This document shows, piece by piece, positions 24,561 to 34,200 of a stretch of DNA of 64,000 nucleotides (position 1 is the stretch's first letter; each line of letters starts with the position of its first letter). A program made the translations under genes and the position numbers. Location of the stretch: NCBI RefSeq assembly GCF_001721645.1, contig NZ_CP017141.1, forward strand, positions 3,968,001-4,032,000. Direction: 5' to 3'. The notes beneath the pieces are model-generated. The model did not search any database. It had not been told where the DNA came from and saw only the letters and a program-made list of their open reading frames with translations. This DNA is from Pedobacter steynii (lineage in GTDB: Bacteria; Bacteroidota; Bacteroidia; Sphingobacteriales; Sphingobacteriaceae).

Positions 24561-25616
24561 ATGTCGGGCATTAAAACACTAGGCCAATTTATAATTGAAA
24601 AACAAGCAGACTTCTCCTATGCAAAAGGAGAGCTCTCCAGATTGCTGAGAGACATAGGTATTGCCTCAAAAATCGTTAACCGGGAAGTAAATAAAGCCGG
24701 TTTGGTCGATATTCTTGGTGATGCAGGGACAGTTAATATCCAGGGAGAAGGTCAGAAAAAATTAGATGTATTTGCGAATATCCAATTCATTAGCGCACTA
24801 ACCAGTGGCGGTGAGTGCTGTATTGTAGCGACAGAAGAGGAAGATGATTTTGTAAGGATTGACTCTCCGGTATCGAAAAATGCAAAGTATATTGTTTGTA
24901 TCGACCCTTTAGACGGCTCTTCAAACATTGATTGTAATGTGGCTGTTGGAACAATTTTCTCTATCTATCGTAGAAAATCTGTGGATGGAGAAGCTACACT
25001 GGCGGATGTATTACAAAAAGGTACACAACAGGTGGCGGCAGGGTATGTGATCTATGGCTCTTCTACCATGCTGGTATATACTACTGGAAAAGGGGTAAAC
25101 GGATTCACTTTAGATCCCTCAATAGGGGAGTTCTGTTTATCTCATCCAAACATGAGAATTCCTGAAGGCGGTAATATTTATTCTTTAAACGAAGGGAACT
25201 ATGTTCATTTCCCTGAGGGGGTAAAGAAATACCTGAAATATGTGCAGGTACATGATGAAGCAACCAACAGACCTTATACGTCAAGGTATATTGGTTCAAT
25301 GGTGGGTGATATTCATAGAAACCTGATTAAAGGGGGGATTTATATCTATCCGACTACAGCCAATTCTCCAAAAGGAAAACTGAGGTTATTATATGAATGT
25401 AATCCGATGGCTTTCATCGTTGAACAGGCAGGTGGGGTTGCCTCTGATGGATTCAACAGAATCCTGGATATAGAACCTACAGAATTGCACCAGCGCAGTT
25501 CCATCTTTATAGGATCCAAAGAAATGGTGACGATGGCTGAAGGAATGATGGCGGAGTTCTCCGCAGAGAAAAATGTAAATGCGGCTGTGTCTGAAAAACT
25601 GGGAGAGGTAGGATAA
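24561..25616 (+). CDS. fbp: Class I fructose-1,6-bisphosphatase
   Basis: A 351-residue gluconeogenic enzyme hydrolysing fructose 1,6-bisphosphate to fructose 6-phosphate. The metal site is in CIDPLDGSSNIDCN. Further family stretches are SRYIGSMVGDIHRNLIKGG and LRLLYECNPMAFIVEQAGG with GLY-rich GGVASDG. Length matches class I (about 335-350). Start ATG gives MSGIKTLGQF. It follows the phosphoesterase gene by 22 bases and ends tail-to-tail with rnhA at a shared terminator. Confidence 0.97.
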   Translation: MSGIKTLGQFIIEKQADFSYAKGELSRLLRDIGIASKIVNREVNKAGLVDILGDAGTVNIQGEGQKKLDVFANIQFISALTSGGECCIVATEEEDDFVRIDSPVSKNAKYIVCIDPLDGSSNIDCNVAVGTIFSIYRRKSVDGEATLADVLQKGTQQVAAGYVIYGSSTMLVYTTGKGVNGFTLDPSIGEFCLSHPNMRIPEGGNIYSLNEGNYVHFPEGVKKYLKYVQVHDEATNRPYTSRYIGSMVGDIHRNLIKGGIYIYPTTANSPKGKLRLLYECNPMAFIVEQAGGVASDGFNRILDIEPTELHQRSSIFIGSKEMVTMAEGMMAEFSAEKNVNAAVSEKLGEVG

Positions 25617-25639
25617 TCAAATCAATCTCTGGCCCATAT

Positions 25640-25683
25640 AAAGAGCTAAACAGACTATTATAATAAAGTCTGTTTAGCTCTTT
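25640..25683. terminator. Bidirectional terminator overlapping the rnhA 3' end
   Basis: A 17-bp stem (25640-25656 with 25667-25683) around ten bases. The T-rich continuation (TTTCTTTTTC) serves fbp on the plus strand. Its right arm also encodes the last residues of RNase HI. Confidence 0.85.
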
Positions 25684-26131
25684 CTTTTTCAAATTCTACA
25701 TCAATAGCCAGGGCGGCTCTGTTTTTGCCTGCAGCTACAGCCAATTCATCACAACGTTCATTTTCCGGGTGGGCATTGTGCCCCTTAATCCAGACAAACT
25801 TAACCTGGTGTAATTTATATACATTTAGAAAGCGAACCCAAAGGTCTTTATTCTTCTTTCCCTTGAATCCGGTCTTTACCCATCCGAATACCCATTTCTT
25901 TTCTACAGAGTCTACCACATATTTCGAATCGGAAACAACTGTAACATCCTGTCCCGGGGTTTTTAAAGCATTTAAGCCTTCGATAACCGCCAGTAGTTCC
26001 ATTCTGTTGTTTGTGGTCATGCGAAAGCCGCCACTCAATTCCTTGTAGTGGTTGCCCGAACGTAAAATAACCCCATAACCTCCTGGTCCAGGGTTTCCAC
26101 TTGCTGCTCCGTCTGTAAAAATTTCAATCAT
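25658..26131 (-). CDS. rnhA: Ribonuclease HI
   Basis: A 157-residue enzyme that cuts the RNA strand of RNA-DNA hybrids. The four acidic catalytic residues are visible: Asp7 (IFTDGAASGNPG), Glu45 (NNRMELLAV), Asp68 (VVSDSKYVVDS) and Asp128 (NERCDELA). The flexible-loop histidine lies in WIKGHNAHPEN. Normal family length. The final residues RAKQTLL are encoded inside the stem of the terminator shared with fbp. Cytoplasmic, single gene. Confidence 0.96.
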   Translation of the reverse strand: MIEIFTDGAASGNPGPGGYGVILRSGNHYKELSGGFRMTTNNRMELLAVIEGLNALKTPGQDVTVVSDSKYVVDSVEKKWVFGWVKTGFKGKKNKDLWVRFLNVYKLHQVKFVWIKGHNAHPENERCDELAVAAGKNRAALAIDVEFEKERAKQTLL

Positions 26132-26260
26132 AACTGAGACAAATCTATGTTTTTAAGCTTTAAATGCAATTTATGACAATCAATTATTATTTGGATGAAA
26201 AAATAAATGCCCTGAAATAGAAAGGCTTAAAAGAAAAGTGTGACTTAATTGTTAAAATTA

Positions 26261-26291
26261 TTTGATAAAAATGTTTTTAATCGTACTTTTG
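26261..26291 (+). promoter_or_regulatory. Promoter of tRNA-His (-33 and -7 elements)
   Basis: TTTG (26261-26264), 19 bases, then TACTTTTG (26284-26291): a full match to the Bacteroidota consensus TTTG/TTG-N17-23-TAnnTTTG, 19 bases before the tRNA. It is the clearest promoter in the window. Confidence 0.8.
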
Positions 26292-26310
26292 TGACGTTGA
26301 AAAAAACATG

Positions 26311-26387
26311 GTGGTTTTAGCTCAGTTGGTTAGAGCATCGGTTTGTGGTACCGAGGGTCGTGGGTTCGAGCCCCATATTCCACCCCA
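26311..26387 (+). tRNA. tRNA-His (GTG), CCA encoded
   Basis: Cloverleaf: D stem GCTC/GAGC, anticodon stem TCGGT/ACCGA with loop TTGTGGT (anticodon GTG), T arm GTGGG-TTCGAGC-CCCAT, then ATTCCAC, C73 and encoded CCA. A G at 26310 can be the histidine-specific G-1 paired with C73. The acceptor stem GTGGTTT/ATTCCAC has two adjacent T-T oppositions at pairs 5-68 and 6-67. Confidence 0.96.
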
Positions 26388-26393
26388 GTTTTG

Positions 26394-26421
26394 AAAGCAG
26401 TCTGAAAAGACTGCTTTTTTT
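26394..26421 (+). terminator. Terminator of tRNA-His
   Basis: AAAGCAGTCT-GAAA-AGACTGCTTT followed by a T-tract, 7 bases after the tRNA. Confidence 0.93.
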
Positions 26422-26584
26422 GTTTCAAATAATTCCTGCTGAAATGAGATTGTGTTCAAATTTCTAAGAGTCATTAAACCTGGCACGATGTTTATTGTAA
26501 CGTTCGAAATTATTTGTTTTTCAAAAAGATAGCCCCCCTACATGTCGTTTTTGAGATCATTTTACATCTATTTTATTGTATACA

Positions 26585-28141
26585 TTGAAAACATTTACGA
26601 TTGCATCGGCTCTTGTTATTTTAGTTTGTTTAATTAGTTCTTTTAAGAAAGAACCTTCTGTTGGCGAGTTGCTGTCCAAAGGCTTCAAAAGCAAGATTTA
26701 TAAGAAATTTGATACCCTTGTCTTTGATTCTGTTTTTAACAGAACGATGGATACTCTGTCTGTCAGACTAACCAATACCAAATCAATTAAAGCTTTTTAT
26801 GCCGGTAATGCCGGTTCTCCAAAGCTAATTGTGAAATTTTATGGGAACAGAAATTTAGATACACTCTTGAGCTTTTTACAAAACAGCAATGAGCATGGCC
26901 TTAATCCGGAAATGTTTTCAACAAAGGAGCTTGCCGGTTTACTGGAGGAGCTTAAAGAAAATAAATATACAAATGTGGATCAGGCTTACCCTACACTGGC
27001 AAAAGTTGAGCTCCTTTCAGCTGACGCCTATATTAGTTATGTGAATTACCTCAGGTTTGGGGTCGTGGATCCCAGAAAGGTGTTTTCCGGATATCTTATT
27101 CCGGTGAAAAGACCAGATCATCAATCTGCTATCGGGTTATTAAATTCAATCGATATATCGGATACATTAGATCATGTACAAAATAAATCACGACAATATA
27201 AGGCTTTGCAGTCCGCCTATTTGCAAACTGAGGATGATGCTGTTCGCCGCATATTAGCTGTGAATATGGAACGTTTACGTTGGGTCCTGCCAAAAATGGG
27301 GGAGGAGTATGTTCAGGTGAATATTCCGGATTTTAACCTGGTGTATTATAAGCAGGAGGATACGTTGGCCATGATGAAAGTGTGTGTGGGCAGTAAATCC
27401 GACGAGGACTATGATAAGAAAATGGAAGTTTTTAAAAAGTCCGGCGATTATGAAGACAGACCCGATAATCATGAAACGCCTATGCTTTTTGGCTCCATAA
27501 CCTTACTATATGCCAATCCGGTATGGAATATTCCGGAAAGTATAGCCAAAAATGAAATTTATCCAACTGTATTGAAGAATAGAAGCTACCTGAATAAAAA
27601 CCAAATCGGCGTATACTATAAGAATAAGCTTGTTCAGGATCCTGGCCGGATCCGATGGTCGAAATATTCCAGAGAAAAGCTGCCTTTTCGATTTGTACAA
27701 AAATCCGGACCTAAAAATTCTCTCGGTAAATTTAAGTTTGCTTTCCAGAATAATAGTAGTATCTATTTGCATGACACCAATTTTAAAAAGGCTTTCAAAC
27801 TCACTAACCGGGCAATAAGCCATGGCTGTATCAGATTGGAACGGCCATTGAAATTTGCTGAACTTCTGGTAGCAGATAAAGCCAAGTACGATAAATTAAG
27901 ATCTGAAATTGGTCTGGCACCGTTGGATAGTAGCAGACTTGTTGCCTATAAATTGAATCGGGCAAAAAAAGTACAAGTGAAGAATCTCATTCCCGAACCA
28001 GTTGCATTCAGTCCTAAGAAACCAGTTTCATTGTTGATCACCTATTTTACAGCATGGGAGATGAATAACAAGATTGAATATCGGCCAGACGTATACGGCA
28101 TGGACAAGAAACTTTGGCTTGCTATGAATAAAGTCAGGTAG
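26585..28141 (+). CDS. L,D-transpeptidase (YkuD domain), YcbB-like
   Basis: A protein of about 518 residues that cross-links or modifies peptidoglycan through a catalytic cysteine. An N-terminal hydrophobic segment (IASALVILVCLISSF) exports or anchors it. The middle region (about 80-270) carries a helical scaffold as in YcbB/LdtD. The YkuD domain (about 280-470) has TPMLFGSITLLYANPVWNIP, SIYLHDTN and the active site ISHGCIRLERP with His413 and Cys415. No ATG is available; TTG at 26585 gives MKTFTIASAL, a normal signal start, and TTG at 26576 is an alternative. Single gene after tRNA-His. Confidence 0.9.
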   Translation: MKTFTIASALVILVCLISSFKKEPSVGELLSKGFKSKIYKKFDTLVFDSVFNRTMDTLSVRLTNTKSIKAFYAGNAGSPKLIVKFYGNRNLDTLLSFLQNSNEHGLNPEMFSTKELAGLLEELKENKYTNVDQAYPTLAKVELLSADAYISYVNYLRFGVVDPRKVFSGYLIPVKRPDHQSAIGLLNSIDISDTLDHVQNKSRQYKALQSAYLQTEDDAVRRILAVNMERLRWVLPKMGEEYVQVNIPDFNLVYYKQEDTLAMMKVCVGSKSDEDYDKKMEVFKKSGDYEDRPDNHETPMLFGSITLLYANPVWNIPESIAKNEIYPTVLKNRSYLNKNQIGVYYKNKLVQDPGRIRWSKYSREKLPFRFVQKSGPKNSLGKFKFAFQNNSSIYLHDTNFKKAFKLTNRAISHGCIRLERPLKFAELLVADKAKYDKLRSEIGLAPLDSSRLVAYKLNRAKKVQVKNLIPEPVAFSPKKPVSLLITYFTAWEMNNKIEYRPDVYGMDKKLWLAMNKVR

Positions 28142-28170
28142 ATAAGCCAGGCCTTTTTGATGCTTTGTAA

Positions 28171-29169
28171 CTAATTACTTTGTTTATAAATCCCGGAGGC
28201 CCCGATGACCTGACGTAAATCAACCCAAAAAATATTACCAAGTCCGTTAAGAGCTGAGTTTAATATATTGAGGTATTCGTCAGTAGTCATGGGTTTATCA
28301 TTAGGATAGGGTTGTGAGTCTCTGAAGCTGGTGAAAAACAAGGTTTTTCTGTCATTTGAAAGCATCGGACATTGATCCATATCGCTGGAATTAACCTTGT
28401 TCCCCAGGTTTTTACCTTTGCCCCAGAAACCTCCTTTGTTAAAGCTGAGGTATAAATCGCCGCTTCCATGATTATCTGCGTAATTCATACCGGTATATAT
28501 AATGAACGATTCGTCGGGCGATACGAAGGCGTCGAATTCGGTTTTTGTTGTATTTATAGAGCCATTCAGAGGAACCGGACGCTGAAATTTATGTTTTTCA
28601 TACCTGGAAACCATTAAGTCATACCCCTTTGAGCCATTTTCAGTAGAAAAAAACAGATTGCCTTTTTCTGAAACAGTTGGGTATAATTCATCATTCATTG
28701 AGTTCACTTCGTTTCCAAGGTGCTTCGGTAAGCTGAATTTCTCATTTTCATAATCAACATACCAAATGTCAAAGTCCGATTTTGATACACCTGTAGTAAT
28801 TGGCCTGGTAGAGATAAAATAAAGTTTCTTGCCTATTGGATCGAAGAAAGGATCCGCATCACTAAACTGTCCTGAAAACGATGCGATTTGGGGCTTGGTC
28901 CATCTGCCTTGCTCTTTCCTGGTGATGAAAATGGTGTAAAATCTGTTTGTTGAGGTATTATTGGCAATAGTGTATAACCTGATATTTCCATCCGGAGAAA
29001 ATGTAAGGTTGTATTCGTTTAATCTGGAGGAAATCAGGCCGTCTGCAAATAGTGTTGCGCTGTCCACAGGGCTGGGAGAGCTATAGGAAGCGTTACTGTT
29101 TTTTACCTTGTATTTACAGGACATAATGCTGAATAATAATCCGATGATAATTGTGGTATGTGTTTTCAT
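28171..29169 (-). CDS. PD40 (WD40-like) beta-propeller lipoprotein
   Basis: A 332-residue lipoprotein with lipobox SIMSC at the end of the signal peptide (Cys18). At least four PD40 repeats follow: DADPFFDPIGKKLYFISTR, DELYPTVSEKGNLFFSTENG, EFDAFVSPDESFIIYTG and DQCPMLSNDRKTLFFTSFRD. These form a beta-propeller like that of TolB and of OmpA-associated proteins; binding partner unknown. A 36-base perfect palindrome lies 18 bases upstream of the start (29187-29222) and probably controls the gene. Confidence 0.88.
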   Translation of the reverse strand: MKTHTTIIIGLLFSIMSCKYKVKNSNASYSSPSPVDSATLFADGLISSRLNEYNLTFSPDGNIRLYTIANNTSTNRFYTIFITRKEQGRWTKPQIASFSGQFSDADPFFDPIGKKLYFISTRPITTGVSKSDFDIWYVDYENEKFSLPKHLGNEVNSMNDELYPTVSEKGNLFFSTENGSKGYDLMVSRYEKHKFQRPVPLNGSINTTKTEFDAFVSPDESFIIYTGMNYADNHGSGDLYLSFNKGGFWGKGKNLGNKVNSSDMDQCPMLSNDRKTLFFTSFRDSQPYPNDKPMTTDEYLNILNSALNGLGNIFWVDLRQVIGASGIYKQSN

Positions 29170-29186
29170 TTGATTTTCTTGTTTAA

Positions 29187-29222
29187 ATATTTACCATCTA
29201 ACTTTATTTAGATGGTAAATAT
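29187..29222. promoter_or_regulatory. 36-base palindrome between PD40 and CGNR genes
   Basis: Two perfect 15-bp arms (29187-29201 and 29208-29222; core TTACCATCTAA) around CTTTAT. No T-tract follows on either strand beyond AT-rich sequence. It lies 18-53 bases upstream of the PD40 lipoprotein start, so an operator or a 5'-leader hairpin is likelier than a terminator. Confidence 0.6.
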
Positions 29223-29368
29223 ATGTATTTTAGTTAAACAAACAAATCTTTAGATGAAGAGGGGGATGGCCGTGTTTTTTGTAGAGAATAAATGCTTGTG
29301 GCAAGCTAAGACAACTGCTGATCAGAATAACTCCTAAAATTATATTTCGTTGTTAGGTGGTAAAAAAA

Positions 29369-29376
29369 TAACTTTG
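29369..29376 (+). promoter_or_regulatory. -7 promoter element of the CGNR gene
   Basis: TAACTTTG matches TAnnTTTG and ends 4 bases before the ATG at 29381; TTG at 29350-29352 sits 16 bases upstream. The transcript may begin at or next to the start codon. Confidence 0.5.
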
Positions 29377-29380
29377 TAAT

Positions 29381-30010
29381 ATGGCGAAATTGCGAAACAT
29401 CGGAACACTAACAATAGACAGCAGCGTGCTGTGCTGTAATTTCGTAAATACAGTAAGTTCCTGGAAAGGAGAAAAAAAACACGACTATCTGGAGAGCTAT
29501 AATGATTTTGTTGCCTGGTGTGCAAAATTGGAAGTTTCGGATCTCCGGACTCTGGATATGCTTCGTCAGTTGGCCGCTGTTCAACCTGAAGAAGCGATGG
29601 TGGCTTTAGCTCGTGTCAAAGAAATCAGGGAGGTAATCCGGGGACTGATATCTGCTGTTGCGCACAATGACAATGATGAAAAGTCGAAATTTCTACCTGC
29701 AGCAAATCTTTTGCTCATTGATGCGGTATCCAGGCAACGTTTGCTTTATGTAGAAGGAAAGTTTTTAATGGGGCAGGTAGAGGCACCTGGCGATCTCAGC
29801 TCTCCGGTTTGGAAAGTGGTCAATTCACTGGCCTCTCTGCTCACCGGACAGGAAGCCGTTCGAATAAAGGAATGTCCCAACTGTGGATGGGTATTTCTGG
29901 ACGAGACCAGGAACGGTAAAAGGAAATGGTGTAATCCCCAGTCCTGTGGTTCTGCCGACAAGATGATGCGTTACAATCAACGGAAAAAGAACAATATAGT
30001 GGGAGAGTAA
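29381..30010 (+). CDS. CGNR zinc-finger protein with ABATE domain
   Basis: A 209-residue protein. The N-terminal ABATE-type domain (about 10-150) has VLCCNFVNTVSSWKGEK. The C-terminal CGNR zinc finger (about 160-205) has ECPNCGWVFLDETRNGKRKW and CNPQSCGSADKMMRY, with four zinc cysteines. Members are treated as stress-responsive transcription regulators on the basis of the finger; targets are unknown. The ATG at 29381 is the only plausible start and lies directly after a -7 element. Confidence 0.88.
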   Translation: MAKLRNIGTLTIDSSVLCCNFVNTVSSWKGEKKHDYLESYNDFVAWCAKLEVSDLRTLDMLRQLAAVQPEEAMVALARVKEIREVIRGLISAVAHNDNDEKSKFLPAANLLLIDAVSRQRLLYVEGKFLMGQVEAPGDLSSPVWKVVNSLASLLTGQEAVRIKECPNCGWVFLDETRNGKRKWCNPQSCGSADKMMRYNQRKKNNIVGE

Positions 30011-30032
30011 GCCAACTTTTGAGGTCTATTGC

Positions 30033-30040
30033 TATATTTG
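30033..30040 (+). promoter_or_regulatory. -7 promoter element before the TonB/TPR-like gene
   Basis: TATATTTG matches TAnnTTTG, 16 bases before the ATG at 30057. Confidence 0.45.
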
Positions 30041-30056
30041 TTTAAACGCAATCGTA

Positions 30057-31091
30057 ATGAACTTTCTAAATAATACCTCTTCAAATCTTATTCTATTTTT
30101 TCTTTTTTGTCTTATTTCAACTCCATTATTTGCTCAGCATAACTCAGAACATATTTACAAGTCCTGGGTGCTTACCGAAGTTAAATACAATGACGAGTCG
30201 GAGTTACCGGATGAAGAGACGATCAAGTACGCCTACTTTAAATATGCCTTTTCTGCTCCCGATAAGCTCCATATTGCTCATGGATATAAGGACCTGGGAA
30301 CTCCCATGGGGTTCGGGATTAAGGGGAACCGTGTCGTATTAAAATCAACAGAAGGACATGTCATGAATACCATTCGGATTGAAAAACTAGAAGAAGATCA
30401 GCTGGTATTGCTGCAATCAGCTGCAGATGGTTTTGATAATCCTAAGGCACTGGAGTATCACTTTGTTTCAGAAGAGGCTTTTCAGAAATCGCAGACCTTA
30501 AATGCAGAAGATGTCTATAGCATAATTGACGGAGATACCATTTATAAAGAAAGTCCAAAGGTATACGCGAGGTTTAATGGAAATACACTTCAGTCTTCTT
30601 TAAAGGTGGGGAATGGCAAATTAATGGATAAAAAAAGCGGATTTTTAAAAGCAAGCTTTATTGTCTTTAAATCCGGAAAAGTCGATAGCCTGAAGATTTT
30701 GAACAGCATCAGCCCGGTTTACGATGAACTCTTTAAAAAGGAGTTTTTTAAATTGAAGAGCAAATGGACTCCGGCAGTAAGGAATGGAACACCAGTGGGA
30801 GTGCAAATGACGTATGAAGTCAGGTACTTAACAATCGATGAAATGATGCCGTCATACGGGCTAACAAATGAAGCAAATGAGTATTATCGGAATAAAGATT
30901 ATGCTGCTGCGCTTAAATTATATAATGAGGCCTTGCAATACGTTCCCGCTGATAAGGAAAATTTATATAAAAGAGGGATATGCAGTAAAATGCTTGGGAA
31001 TATAAACGCTGCATGTGAAGACTGGCGGGAAATTCGGAGATTGGGAGGAACGACCTCGCTTCGCTTACTGGAGAAGTATTGCAAAGATTAG
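30057..31091 (+). CDS. Exported protein with TonB-C-like and TPR regions
   Basis: A 344-residue protein with a signal peptide (1-26, cut after LFAQ-side TPLFA). The N-terminal part (30-140) resembles small lipocalin-like domains with SWVLTEVKYNDES. The middle (about 165-265) looks like the C-terminal domain of TonB-type proteins: KASFIVFKSGKVDSLKILNS, FFKLKSKWTPAVRNGTPVGV, MTYEVRYL. The end (about 275-340) is one or two TPR units (ANEYYRNKDYAAALKLYNEA, KRGICSKMLGN). No N-terminal membrane anchor beyond the signal is seen, so it is unlikely to energise receptors itself. Role unknown. Confidence 0.7.
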   Translation: MNFLNNTSSNLILFFLFCLISTPLFAQHNSEHIYKSWVLTEVKYNDESELPDEETIKYAYFKYAFSAPDKLHIAHGYKDLGTPMGFGIKGNRVVLKSTEGHVMNTIRIEKLEEDQLVLLQSAADGFDNPKALEYHFVSEEAFQKSQTLNAEDVYSIIDGDTIYKESPKVYARFNGNTLQSSLKVGNGKLMDKKSGFLKASFIVFKSGKVDSLKILNSISPVYDELFKKEFFKLKSKWTPAVRNGTPVGVQMTYEVRYLTIDEMMPSYGLTNEANEYYRNKDYAAALKLYNEALQYVPADKENLYKRGICSKMLGNINAACEDWREIRRLGGTTSLRLLEKYCKD

Positions 31092-31172
31092 TGGATAAAG
31101 ATTGCTCAATTCAATAAAGTTGTCTGATAGCTGTCACCATAAATCATTCAGCGTCATTTTCCTCTTTTTCAA

Positions 31173-31204
31173 TTGCATCATTATTACTTTTTAAAGTATC
31201 TTTG
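31173..31204 (+). promoter_or_regulatory. Promoter of purL (TTG-N21-TATCTTTG)
   Basis: TTG (31173-31175), 21 bases, then TATCTTTG (31197-31204), a full consensus match. It fixes the purL start downstream of 31204. Confidence 0.65.
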
Positions 31205-31219
31205 CATCACTTTATGAAT

Positions 31220-34200
31220 ATGATCTTTTTCTTCGAAACCCCATCTGCCAAGATTTATGTCTTGCAAATCAACCGGAGCCTTACACCATCTGATATTTCA
31301 AAATTAAGTTGGCTGTTTGGAGGCGCGAAAGTTAAATCGGAAACATCTTTAAGTGGATTCTTTGTTGGCCCAAGGGCAGCAATGGTAACCCCATGGAGTA
31401 CCAATGCCGTAGAGATTACCCAAAATATGGACCTTCAGGGTATTATCCGCATTGAAGAGTTTGAGCACTCCACTGCTGAGGCTTCAAATTATGACCACAT
31501 GTTGTTTCAAAAATACGACGGACTGGATCAGGATGTATTCACCACCAACATTCAGCCGGAGCCAATCCTGGAAATCAGCGATATCGCTGCCTACAATAAA
31601 CAGGAAGGGTTATCACTAAGTGATGAGGAAGTAGATTATTTAAATAAACTGGCCGGAAACCTGGGACGTAAATTAACGGATTCAGAAGTATTCGGTTTTT
31701 CTCAGGTAAACTCTGAACACTGCCGTCATAAAATCTTTAACGGAACTTTTGTGATTGATGGTCAGGAGCAACCTTCTTCTTTGTTTAAACTGATCCGTAA
31801 AACATCAGAACTAAACCCTAACGGAATAGTTTCTGCCTATAAAGATAACGTGGCCTTCGTTAAAGGACCAAGGGTACAGCAATTTGCCCCTAAAAGAGCA
31901 GACGTACCTGATTATTATCAATTGAAAGATTTTGATTCCGTGATTTCAATAAAAGCGGAAACCCATAACTTCCCGACTACTGTAGAACCATTTAATGGAG
32001 CAGCAACAGGATCAGGTGGTGAAATTAGAGACAGACTGGCGGGTGGACAAGGTTCATTGCCCCTTGCAGGTACTGCAGTATACATGACTGCTTTGTCGAG
32101 ACTTACCGAAGATCGTCCATGGGAAAATGGAGTAGAAGAAAGAAAATGGTTGTACCAAACGCCAATGGATATCCTGATTAAAGCATCCAATGGTGCTTCT
32201 GATTTTGGAAATAAATTCGGACAACCATTGATCACCGGATCAGTACTTACCTTTGAACATGAAGAACAAGGTAGAAAATTAGGATACGATAAAGTGATCA
32301 TGCTTGCAGGTGGTGTTGGCTACGGAAAAGCTGATCAGGCACAAAAACATAAACCGTCAACAGGAGATAAAATTGTCATCCTGGGTGGCGAAAACTACCG
32401 CATTGGTATGGGAGGTGCTGCGGTATCTTCAGCTGATACGGGTGCGCTTGGTTCCAGCATTGAGCTGAATGCCATTCAACGCTCCAATCCGGAGATGCAG
32501 AAAAGAGCAGCAAATACGGTTCGTGGTATGGTGGAAAGCGATGCAAATACAATTGTTTCGATTCATGACCATGGTGCCGGCGGACATTTAAACTGTCTTT
32601 CTGAGCTGGTAGAAGAAACAGGTGGTCTGATTGACCTGGATAAATTGCCTGTTGGCGATCCTACACTTTCTGCCAAAGAAATTATAGGAAACGAATCTCA
32701 GGAACGTATGGGATTGGTGATCGGAAAAGACCACATAGATACCTTACATAAAATCGCTGAACGTGAACGTAGTCCGATGTATACTGTTGGAGAGGTAACG
32801 GGTGATCACCGCTTTACTTTCGCTTCTAAAACCACAGGCTTAAAACCTATGGACCTGGAGCTTAAAGACATGTTTGGCAGCTCACCGAAAGTGGTGATGG
32901 AAGATAAAACAGTAGACAGGAAATATGAACCTGTAACTTACGATATTAATAAACTGGACAGTTACCTGGAGCAGGTATTACAGCTGGAAGCAGTAGCTTC
33001 CAAAGACTGGTTAACGAACAAAGTTGACCGCTGTGTGGGTGGAAGAGTTGCAAAACAACAATGTGCAGGACCATTACAATTACCTTTAAACAACTGCGGT
33101 GTAATGGCGCTTGATTATCAGGGAAAAGATGGTATCGCTACCTCTGTCGGACATTCGCCACTATCGGCTTTGATCAATGCAGCAGCGGGAAGCCGTAATG
33201 CAATCGCAGAATCTCTTTCCAACATTGTCTGGGCTCCCTTAAAAGATGGATTGGAAAGTGTTTCACTTTCTGCCAACTGGATGTGGGCCTGTAAGAATGA
33301 AGGTGAAGATGCACGTTTATATGAAGCGGTAAAAGCATGCTCGGAATTTGCCATTGACCTGGGAATTAATATCCCTACCGGTAAAGATTCCTTGTCCATG
33401 AAACAAAAATATCCTGATGGTGAAGTGATTGCTCCAGGTACGGTAATCATTTCTGCTGGAGGTCATTGCGATGACATTGCTGCGGTTGTGGAACCTGTAC
33501 TTCAGAAAAATGGAGGCTTGATCTACTACATCAACCTTTCGGGAGATGCTTATCAGCTTGGAGGTTCTTCTTTTGCTCAGATCTTAAACAAGATCGGCAA
33601 TGAAACTCCAGATGTTAAAAATGCAGCACAGTTTAAAACAGCTTTCAATACTGTTCAGGAACTGATCAAAGCCGGAAAAATCCAGGCAGGTCATGATATC
33701 GGTAGCGGTGGTCTGATCACTACCTTATTAGAGCTTTGCTTTGCAGACAGAAACCTTGGTGCGGAAATCGACCTTTCTGCTTTAGGAAATGAAGACCTGA
33801 TTAAAGTGCTTTTTGCAGAAAATATCGGAATCGTATTCCAGGCAGATGCCAGTGTGGAAGGATCACTTAAAGCAGCAGGAGTAGCTTACCATAAAATTGG
33901 TGAAGTAAAAGCTGAAGCGACTTTAACGGTTAAAAACGCAGGTACAAACCATACTTTTGATATCGATCATTTACGTGATGTATGGTTCAAAACTTCTTAT
34001 CTTTTAGATCAGAAACAAGCGGGCCCGGTTAAAGCAAAAGAAAGATTTGATAACTATAAAAATCATGTCTTAAACTATACCTTCCCATTACAGTTTGATG
34101 GTAAAAAACCGGCGATCGACGCGTCTAAACCAAGACCTAAAGCGGCGGTGCTTAGAGAAAAAGGAAGTAACTCGGAGCGTGAACTTGCCAATGCAATGTT

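Noticed and set aside
31202..31219. TTG start for purL
   Set aside because: The TTG is part of the -7 element TATCTTTG, so it cannot be in the mRNA.
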